This document shows positions 56,370 to 64,000 of a stretch of DNA of 64,000 nucleotides, in pieces (positions within the stretch are counted from its first letter, which is position 1; each line of letters opens with the position of its first letter). The DNA is from Hetaerina americana (lineage: Eukaryota > Arthropoda > Insecta > Odonata > Calopterygidae). The notes below the pieces were generated by a model. The model was not told the origin of the DNA. It made no database searches and saw only the letters and a program-made list of their open reading frames with translations. The translations under genes were made by a program, and so were the position numbers. The DNA is taken from positions 20,485,481 to 20,549,480 of the forward strand of contig JAKTNV010000011.1 of assembly GCA_022747635.1 (NCBI GenBank). The letters run 5' to 3'.

Positions 56370-56770
56370 GTTTCATCGACATTGTTCTATCGCCGCCGCC
56401 TTCATCTCCGGCCAAGTTCCTCCCTCTCCTCCCCTCTCCCTCTCCTCCACTCTCCCTCCCCTCCGTCCACCTCCTGCCCCCGCTCCCACCCATCCCACTC
56501 TTGGCGCCCCTTAGGTCCCTTGGCAGTGACTGCGGTTCCATTAGTGCCAATCGCCGCGGCGTCACGTCGCGTTGGTCGGTGAGGGAGAGTGAGTGGGTGG
56601 GTGGGTGCGTTCGGGGTTGACTGCGGGGGAGATAGGGGGAGCGAGAGAGGGGAAGGGTGGTCGAGATTTGAGGTTCAGTCTCGTGGCGAAAAGGCCTCCC
56701 TGTCTGTCTCAGGCGCTCGTTTCGGCTCTCCTATCACAACTCTCCCTCCACATTCTCAGGAGAGCGGAAT
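56370..56770. other. GC-rich island 13
   Basis: C-rich (56385-56520) then G-rich (56575-56660) plus-strand sequence. Overlapping frames of 60-88 codons on both strands look compositional. Confidence 0.45.
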
Positions 56771-57655
56771 CGTAAAACTCGACTGTATGTGATTCCGATT
56801 TTTTTCTCTGTGAATATTTTCTGATGGCCCCCTCGAAATCCAAGAGTTTATCACTTGTTCGTTGGTCATTCTTGACGTATAATCGTAGGGTAAAACTGCA
56901 AAGTTGAATACACGCAGTACAACCCGTTTCACCTTTTTATGTTGTCATTGGTAACGTCGTTATGCCGTGCCTAACGATTTCTTCCTCTGCATCGAACCCT
57001 TCTGGTGGAAACGCGGGAAAAGAAAGATAATAATAAAATTAGAGAGATTAAGTATAGAATGGATAGATTTAGATATAATTTTTTCCACGAACGATTAGGG
57101 TTCAGAATAACATTGTCCGGCCGTGGTAGGGTCATATTCGGGTTAAATTAGTCTGGTGTGTATTCATTCCCTGCCACACACCCTAGCGGTGGCTTTCAGG
57201 GTGCTAAAATAATAAAATGAAAGTCTTGCACGTAATTATCGTCTCTCGATCTAGGATTTACGATAAGATTGTATAGATTTCTATTCGTTCATTGGGATTT
57301 TTCATGAAAGAGGCAGCTTGTCTTTGTATAATGTTTTCTTTGTCTGTTTTTGACTTTTTATTCTCACAAAAGCAGCAACGACGCTAATTTTTACGTCCGT
57401 TAAGATCAGTGATTGGAGCTCTGGGTCAAACCTCCTTTGAAATTGGCTATCTCACCTCTAAAACATTTTAAACCTTCTACATGTGCTTTATCAAGGGACG
57501 GATTAAGCACAAACCTCCTGGAGCGTTACACATAGGCTTAAGTCGACTATTTGTTCAGGTTTTGAAAATTTAAATGACTGCGGCTGACGCGTTATCGCAT
57601 TCAATTTGTTGAAACTTGTGTCACGTATGCATTACACATTCAGATAACAAAATAC
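56771..57655. other. No gene seen (56771-57655)
   Basis: AT-rich. A degraded repeat fragment at 57125-57210 shares ccctgccacacaccctagcg and a cggtggcttt stretch with the ccgcaagccgcc family. Nothing else. Confidence 0.4.
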
Positions 57656-57659
57656 TATT

Positions 57660-57835
57660 ATTATTGGTATTCCACCGGTCAAGGTATTTTTTGGATTGCC
57701 GTTGCCTATGCAACGGTACAACTACTTGCGTCTTCTGACAATACAAAACCTGACATCCGACGCTACGGACAAGCCTCTCTTCAATTCCGCACACTCTTTT
57801 CTCCCTTCATTCCGTCACGCAACATTAAATTTTGC
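57660..57835 (-). repeat. LINE 3' end (minus)
   Basis: Tail complement ttggtattccaccggtcaag (57664-57683) and gtattttttggattgccgt, then acctgacatccgacgctacg and cttcaattccgcacactctt, all in minus-strand order. Confidence 0.72.
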
Positions 57836-58424
57836 ACATTAACTAATGCGTGTACAAAATGCGGTGACTCTTTATTGGTCAATCCTTGTGTGTGTGTGTT
57901 GGGTTTTTTGATTTTGCATAGCAAATGGTTTGTAGATGCCCCTCGTGCTATCCACAGGAATAGGCTCCCCTAAAAGTTCTCATTAATCCTTGGGATTTCA
58001 CCAAGACCGAAGTCGTCAAGGGAGAGTTTTTGTAATGGTCTTCAGCAGACGCTGGTGAGTGGCAGTCATGCAAACTACGTAAAATTGAAAGTTGACGAAT
58101 AGTTACGGTCAACTATTTGTATTCGAGAACAGCACAATTTTGAAAGGCCGCTAGCAAATCCTTCTGGAGCAGAGTAGAATTTTGAAGAAAGTCGTCGTGG
58201 ATTCCTTTGTAGAAACAGCTGCTAAACCGATCAGCTATGAGTCCTCTGAACCGCTAATCCAATACGTGTGATGTCCGACTAATTGAAGAGCTGTTAATTA
58301 TGGAAGAGGCGGTTCCGTCATATACGTGAGCGCTCTGACGAAGGTCGGAATCAGTCTGACCTCAAATTGAAGCCTTCATCAAATAATCTTCGTCGAAGAT
58401 TATGAATGCGGTTGAAGTGGCATC

Positions 58425-58524
58425 NNNNNNNNNNNNNNNNNNNNNNNNNNNNNNNNNNNNNNNNNNNNNNNNNNNNNNNNNNNNNNNNNNNNNNNNNNNN
58501 NNNNNNNNNNNNNNNNNNNNNNNN
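58425..58524. other. Assembly gap of 100 N
   Basis: Exactly 100 unknown bases, the conventional placeholder for a gap of unknown size. The left flank holds a near-palindrome (taatcttcgtcgaagatta, 58384-58402). Confidence 0.99.
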
Positions 58525-59449
58525 AATAGCCATATGATGGACTGAATTCTCTTGCATAGCACTAGCGTGCGGTGCTTATGTTACCGGAAAAATGTATGCT
58601 ATTCGTTGTTTCCGTAGGTTAAAGTGTCTCCGTCGTGATTTATATTTTTCATGATGCTATCGACTTAAGGACGTATGTTCGATTGACTTTTTATTAGATA
58701 CTCTATTAGGTCCTTGCGTTTAAATGATTATGAAGTTTAGCAGTTGGCATTCGTATTAATTTTTGGGTGGTTTGGATTCACTTCCTTAAAATATTTGACC
58801 ATTATTGATCAAATATGTTCATTAACGTAACCAATGGTCCGATAATATTTGCTCCACATGTGATTTTTTTCGAATTCAACCATTCATAACCGACTTGCCT
58901 TTTTATTCAGTCTCGTTTTTTAGACCAGATCAGCGTGAGAAATAATCGTAATGAATCGCATTACTCCTTTATTTTTTTCTCATTCAAAAGGAAAATACTC
59001 CGCATTTTTTTTCATCATACAAGTTTCAAACACCGCGTCAGGCTCATGGCAACGACCGAAAACGTTTCTGTTTATATCTTTTGCTTTGTCAAAGTTAAAA
59101 TGTAGAAGTAAATAAATAGTTTCTAATGTTTATGGTATGTATGTATGCAGCTAATGATTTAAATAGACCAAAAACAGCTGAGAACGTCATTAATTTACCT
59201 TCTGTGAAGAGTTTGGTGTGTTACTAAAATGAAATAATATGCGACGTAAAAAAATGAAAAAAATCGTGCATGTCTGGGAAAAGCATAAAGATTGTATTTT
59301 GTTATCCTTAAGAGGAAAGCTCGCTACAGGGGTGCGTGCCGGAAGATATGCTGTAAAGTAAAAACGCTAGAATAATGAACGATGCCTCAGTGGCGGATTT
59401 CCTTGAGAGCGCATGAACATTGCATTCTTACTCTCGCTGCGTCATTTCA
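58525..59449. other. No gene seen (58525-59449)
   Basis: AT-rich, without repeats or frames of note. Confidence 0.45.
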
Positions 59450-60000
59450 AAATTGAAGCCGTGGCATGAAATCCTCCTTCCATAGGTTAAGCTTAGGGCT
59501 TAATCGTCCGCTGCTCCCAACCCCCGGCTTAGTACGCAGCTAATGGCCTTTAACCGATTAATCGTCCATTTAGCATAGTGCGGAGGTTTAGTTGCTCGTT
59601 TGCTAACCAATCCCATCATCCTTGCCCGTCCGGAGAGGGGTAAGCGCATCCAAGGAAGTCCCTATTCGGCGCCTCGGAGTCGATTAGCAAGTTGTCTCGA
59701 TAATATTCCACCCAGCGGAGAGAGAAATTCCTACGTCATGGGAATAACAAATCATTGATGTTAATGAGGCAGGAAGGGGTTGGTGTGGCGGTGTTGCTTG
59801 TGGATGGGGGGAGGGAGAGGGGGTGAGGAAGATTTTAGATTGCGTGGAAGAGGCAAGGCGTAGGGGTTCGGTGTGCGTGTGGGGGGGGGGGGGGGAGGGG
59901 AGAACGGAAGAAGACGAAGGGAGATATGATATGGGCAAATGGAGGTCACAGGTCAAGAAGACGGGTTTGGGGACTTGAGGGTTGATTCTCGTTAGTGATG
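59450..60000. other. GC-rich island 14 with G15 run
   Basis: Moderate GC, becoming a G-rich polypurine stretch at 59770-59945 with fifteen consecutive G at 59881-59895. Minus frames (59684-59956) are Pro/His/Ser-rich artefacts of the polypyrimidine complement. Confidence 0.45.
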
Positions 60001-60558
60001 CGCGTTCTTAGTCTATAAAACTCCATATTAATCGTTTACATCCGATAATGATTTCATAGTAATCGTATCGAATATTTCCCGAATATCGATGGTGGCACAC
60101 TCTTGTTTGGAAATTTGATGAGCAAGTTTTCCAAGTTATTTACAAAAGCATATGCATGCGTACAAAACGGTTATGGCCTTGTATGTCATGTAAGCTCTGA
60201 ATTTAAATAATTTAGTTCTTAATTTGTTTGCATAACGTGAAAGAAAATCAATTAAAGCATCCACATTAGCATAAAACTCTTATTAATTTTCGAAAGGTTT
60301 CTTATGATGGCTGGAAGTGTTTCACGATCGTGTGCAAAAGAGAGTGGTTTAAAGATCGAAATACGAATACCTCTAGTAGAAGCGAGAGTGAAGGAAAAAG
60401 CTTGATAGTAAAAATATCACATGGTTTGCGGCATTTTATCTCTAAAATTGAATCATTAAATCAAATTGTTGCAATCTTTCTACTAATCGAAATATATTCT
60501 GTTGATGAAAGCGTATCTATTTTGTTTCGCTGTATCAATAATTTTAAATCTAAGTTCT

Positions 60559-60561
<3 letters not shown>
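60001..60561. other. No gene seen (60001-60561)
   Basis: AT-rich. The plus frame 60330-60563 has no recognisable features. Confidence 0.4.
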
Positions 60562-60616
<55 letters not shown>

Positions 60617-60657
60617 GCATATATATACATATGTATACATATATATGTATATATATG
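60562..60657. repeat. (TA)n microsatellite, imperfect at right
   Basis: Pure TA from 60562 to about 60615, then TA mixed with CG, CA and TG up to a SINE B box. Confidence 0.95.
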
Positions 60658-60876
60658 TCCCGGGTTCGATTCCCGGGCGAGGCACTCTGGGCACCTGCAG
60701 CTCCACCCAAGCTAAAGAGATTTTTTCGGGTACCAGGTCTTCCTGGGAAACCATAACCGGCACAGGGAAAGGAACTGGCCCCCCTACCCTGATGTGTAAA
60801 TTCTCACACGCTTAGTACTGGGTGATCTCTACCATCACCTACTAAACCGACCTTCGGGTTGATTACTGTGTTTTTT
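60655..60876 (+). repeat. tRNA-derived SINE, family B copy 4, 5'-truncated at the B box
   Basis: Begins abruptly at tgtcccgggttcgattcccg (B box) directly after the TA array. It then has ctgggcacctgcagctccac, ggtaccaggtcttcctggga, accggcacagggaaaggaac, accatcacctactaaaccga and the end cgggttgattactgtg. The A-box half is absent. Minus-strand frames reading ...RPGIEPGT are B-box translations. Confidence 0.85.

Positions 60877-60912
<36 letters not shown>
60876..60912. repeat. (TA)n microsatellite
   Basis: TA dinucleotide run beginning right after the SINE 3' end and T-run. Confidence 0.9.
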
Positions 60913-60916
<4 letters not shown>

Positions 60917-61027
60917 TCAAACACGAAATCCCGCCAAACGGCGAATAAATACTCATATATACAGAAACAGATATGAGGAAAAGGGATAGGAACACATATA
61001 AAGGACGAACACAATAAAGGTGGGGAA

Positions 61028-61029
<2 letters not shown>
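60912..61029 (+). repeat. TA-flanked interspersed repeat, family E
   Basis: cattcaaacacgaaatcccg, ccaaacggcgaataaatact, ggaaaagggataggaacac and aaaggtggggaaggcatata match the minus-strand copy at 11840-11985 and the fragment at 24325. The palindromic core cgccaaacggcg is retained. TA arrays adjoin both ends, as at 11840. Confidence 0.68.

Positions 61030-61113
<84 letters not shown>
61030..61113. repeat. (TA)42 microsatellite
   Basis: Longest pure TA run in the window, 84 bases without interruption. Confidence 0.98.
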
Positions 61114-61114
<1 letters not shown>

Positions 61115-61185
61115 CCTTATCGATTGTTTCGCATGGCAGATCATAAGGTGTAAGGAAATGGCCGCATCGTTAATTTCAATTCAGT

Positions 61186-61689
61186 TTGCCATCCGGATTT
61201 CTCTTGGAATGTGGAGGGCAGTACAGGTCGTCTGGAACGGGAAGAAGATCGGGAATATTAGCAGCGAGGGCAGGAGTCACTGAGTGCGTGAGAGAGAGAT
61301 ACGGGGGGAGAAGTGTTTGCGAGGAGTGCCGGCCGCGCGTTGGGATCCCGGAGGAGATGATGGCCTTTCGATCATGCTCGTCAAGGTTGATGACATCAAG
61401 TCAATCCTGTATGCTAACTCGTCATAGTTTAGCGGGCGTGAGAAAAATTACGTGCCTCGGTGACGTGTGCGGCAGCGCACATTTTTCAAACGATAACGGT
61501 CGATCGACGCCGTGCGTTGTGTACCGTGCGCAGTGCGTTCCCCTATCCATATGCCGATCGTGCTTGGATCGCACTACACATGATCGTCATCATCATAAGC
61601 TCTCGATCCAACCTCCTTCACTGACTATACACTCATCACGGCTTCCCCCTTCGTTTCTAAGTAGCCGCAGACCACATCACAATCTCTAA
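61186..61689 (+). CDS. Unrecognised 167-codon open frame in CpG-rich, non-repetitive DNA
   Basis: The longest frame outside low-complexity GC islands and the mariner. The product is Cys-, Ser- and Arg-rich with no recognisable domain. The second half (RSTPCVVYRAQCVPLSICRS, then HDRHHHKL) comes from a CpG-containing stretch with balanced base use. No clear splice sites or Kozak context. It may be a regulatory island read by chance; coding status is doubtful. Confidence 0.2.
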   Translation: MPSGFLLECGGQYRSSGTGRRSGILAARAGVTECVRERYGGRSVCEECRPRVGIPEEMMAFRSCSSRLMTSSQSCMLTRHSLAGVRKITCLGDVCGSAHFSNDNGRSTPCVVYRAQCVPLSICRSCLDRTTHDRHHHKLSIQPPSLTIHSSRLPPSFLSSRRPHHNL

Positions 61690-61907
61690 ATGTCTCTATC
61701 ATGTGCTGGATCTCCTTTGTTGTAGTTCTATCCGTCCATTTCATAAGTACCTCCGCAATTTTCTGTTTTCAGCAAATGATATTCACTGAGCTTTTCTCTT
61801 CTTCTCAGCGAGCGATTTCAGCCTTCGCATTTCTTCTCTGAAGTCAAGCGAGGAAGGATTCGGGAAAAGATTTATATACATACGGGGTGCGGCGGAATAC
61901 ACACATA

Positions 61908-61990
61908 TTTACATCTACATCTACATAATACCCCGCAAGCCGCCGCAAGGGCGTGTGGCAGGGGGTGTTAGGTCACCAACCGTAAAAAGG
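61908..61990 (+). repeat. ccgcaagccgcc interspersed repeat
   Basis: acatctacatctacataata, ccccgcaagccgccgcaagg, gcgtgtggcagggggtgtta and ggtcacc: the longest copy of the repeat also seen at 11095 and 30722. A similar core is, to my knowledge, widespread in arthropod genomes. Confidence 0.78.
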
Positions 61991-62339
61991 AACAATACTA
62001 CATGCAAAAGAACAACACGGAAAATTACACTCACAGCAGCGCACACACTCGTGCAAAAATCCCTTCATCCAACACTCATGATAACACATATACCGCAAAA
62101 CAACTAAAAACTGCACCCCAGGATGCAGCACGAAAGCCATCCTACAACACGCAAGCCAGGACACAACAAGCAAGAATGTGAAACATCACTACCACATGAA
62201 AATGCACCACAAAACCCTCTACCCCCCAAAGTGTCTGTAAAAGGCAGGGAATGCGACCCAACGTTGCAGGTAGCAGGAATTTCCCCCCGCCGAGAGGGAC
62301 GAGGGAATGAAAGGGAAACTTAAATAAATATACATTAAT

Positions 62340-62500
62340 ATTTGTTAATCTACCGGTTCAGGTATGTTTTTGGATGCACACAACCGCCAAATAAAAATAT
62401 ATTGTTTCTCCTTATAAAACACAACCCAACATCTTAACTCTACAGCCAGCCTCTCTTCATCTCTATATCCTTCCTTCTTTTATTTCGCCTATGGTATTCT
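62340..62500 (-). repeat. LINE 3' end (minus)
   Basis: Tail complement ttgttaatctaccggttcag and gtatgtttttggatgcacac, then acacaacccaacatcttaac and cctctcttcatctctatatc in the minus-strand order of the family. The right part is lost. Confidence 0.7.
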
Positions 62501-64000
62501 ACAAGCCTCCACTAGGTTTTGTGGAATGTGGCGATTTCACAATCCGCGTGCAAAGTCATTATCAAGTGTTGCCTAGTTGTTATTTGCTAATGCATGAGTC
62601 AAGAATCAAGTGATGGAAATAATTTTCACAGCACCTACATTCACTGCGGTATCTTAGTGCTAAGTACTTCTCTTTGCATGAGAGATGAGCCACTAGTAAT
62701 AAGAACTATGAAATAAGTATTAGAAAAACGATTGACAATGAATACTTGAATAATTAGGGTGACCGTCCTTAACCGCTTGCTGAAATTTCACTTACCTGGG
62801 TCCTCAAAGAAGGTTGGGAGTCTTTTGACTCGTGCGTTGCGGTTTCTGCCAGAATGATCGATATAAATGGCGTCAACAGTCGTTGCATTAGTTTTAAAAC
62901 CACGAAATACTCGAGGGGATCACGTTCGTCCTTGCCACTACTTAAACGTTTTCCCAGGCTAATTTTACGTGACCTCTTGGGGTTAGAGTTTTCTCGTGTT
63001 CGATGAGAGTGCGACGAATTGGGTAACTTCATCATTCATCCCAGTTTTATTTCTAGATCTGTGATCATGTTTTGTTATTCCGTGACTCATATTGCCCAGC
63101 TTTAAAAGATGCGAAAACTGTTCGGAGTATTCTTTTAAATTTGTGGGCTGTGTGCGGTGACCACGAAGTTATACATACAACAGTGAATTTTAATTTAAAA
63201 GTTATGTAAAACAAGAAACCAATTCTAATTTTCCTTAAAAAGATTTTTCATCCTCTTTCCTACATACGGGACGCATCTACATCGTAGCGCGTGCTTTGGG
63301 GTAGATTCTAACATTGGTAATAGTTTTTGCTGTTCTGTCCTTGTTGAAGTCTATCTGTTTCGAGTGAGAAATAGACTCGACTACTCGCAAGCGAGTGATT
63401 TTCTTGCATTTTACTCTTCTTTCGATTATGGGTTTATGGAAAAAAATCTGTGGTTTAAAAACATAAAATGGTTTTCTGAGTACCCACCTGATTGCTTTCG
63501 ATACAGTGCGATCGAGTGAAATGGTCAGCATTTCATTTTGAAGATCGGTTGACTGAAACCCTCTCTCTATTCCTCACTACTCCATTCTGATTCCCGTAAG
63601 GATTGATAGTTTTGCAACCTCACATCCATATCTATGTGGCCTATGTACTCATCCCTATCTACAATGGCCTATGCACTTGAATTTCCCCTCCGCACCTCCC
63701 CTTATATTGACCCTAAAAACTTGTTCCTGAAATAGTTTACCTTGTAGATATAATGCCTCAAAACTTGGAGTGATATTTCTGGTTAATTCCTCTACAGCAC
63801 TTAAGCGCATTTAATGTTTTCTCACATTGTTTGAAAATTTTATTTAACTTGCGCCCCCAAAACCAGGTTAAGATTTATTCTGTTTTGGTTGACTTTTCCG
63901 TTAATCGTTGTCTTATATCTTTTAAAAGAAGTTTGTACCAGTCAAAAGCGACAATAAAAGAGGAGGGAATTAACGACAAGGACCTTAAGTAAATTTGTAA
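62501..64000. other. No gene seen (62501-64000)
   Basis: AT-rich. Minus frames 62769-63035 (88 codons) and 63277-63531 (84 codons) are mixed-composition, with no recognisable motif or flanking splice signals. Confidence 0.4.

Noticed and set aside
58384..58402. Palindrome at the scaffold gap as a functional site
   Set aside because: A short near-palindrome is expected by chance. Its position by the gap may only reflect assembly difficulty.
60461..60763. Minus-strand frames containing [10 protein letters not shown]
   Set aside because: This peptide is the translation of a SINE B box on the antisense strand, a known annotation artefact. The rest is TA-repeat Tyr-Ile.
1..64000. CRISPR arrays, operons, ribosome binding sites
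   Set aside because: Nothing prokaryotic is present. The regular repeats are microsatellites and one minisatellite without unique spacers.
1..64000. LTR retrotransposons or endogenous viral sequences
   Set aside because: No long direct terminal repeats, gag/pol-like motifs or primer-binding sites were seen.

Overview
The window is nuclear DNA of a repeat-rich animal genome, most likely an arthropod and probably an insect. The signs are mariner transposons with TA target duplications, tRNA-derived SINEs, many 5'-truncated LINE copies, a Penelope-like element with a GIY-YIG domain, long (TA)n microsatellites and a 100-N scaffold gap at 58425-58524. Nothing looks bacterial or organellar: there are no operons, no CRISPR array and no dense coding. 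The species cannot be named from what is visible.

Most of the window is intergenic or intronic. The only complete, clearly functional-looking reading frame is a mariner transposase (7586-8659, minus), inside an intact element at 7533-8863. A second mariner at 43322-44074 keeps near-perfect terminal inverted repeats but has lost its catalytic core. The commonest repeat is a family of non-LTR retrotransposon 3' ends, with more than 25 fragments on both strands. They encode a degenerate reverse-transcriptase C-terminus and end in a recurring tail resembling ccaaaaacctaccttaaccgg followed by ATA/ATT runs. At least three tRNA-derived SINE types occur: family A (1739, 5600, 20671, 27768), family B with a gttgattactgtg-like tail (23830, 36862, 37404, 51640, 60655), and family D, which forms head-to-head inverted dimers (17630, 51250). 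A Penelope-like fragment lies at 11246-11720.

The best candidate for a host gene is on the plus strand at 49.2-53.4 kb. Short open segments with good splice signals and compatible phases (49269-49455, 51873-51932, 51993-52138, 52694-52827, 53287-53395) can be joined into the 3' part of a gene. The third segment carries an in-frame TAG, so it may be a pseudogene or the model may be wrong. I do not recognise the protein.

About fifteen GC-rich islands of 0.3-1.3 kb alternate with AT-rich DNA. Within several of them G-rich and C-rich strands switch abruptly. They generate most of the long spurious ORFs and may be promoter or regulatory islands, but no start site or coding exon could be assigned to them with confidence. 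Simple repeats, inverted repeats, a 20-bp minisatellite (22061-22250) and the scaffold gap complete the layout.
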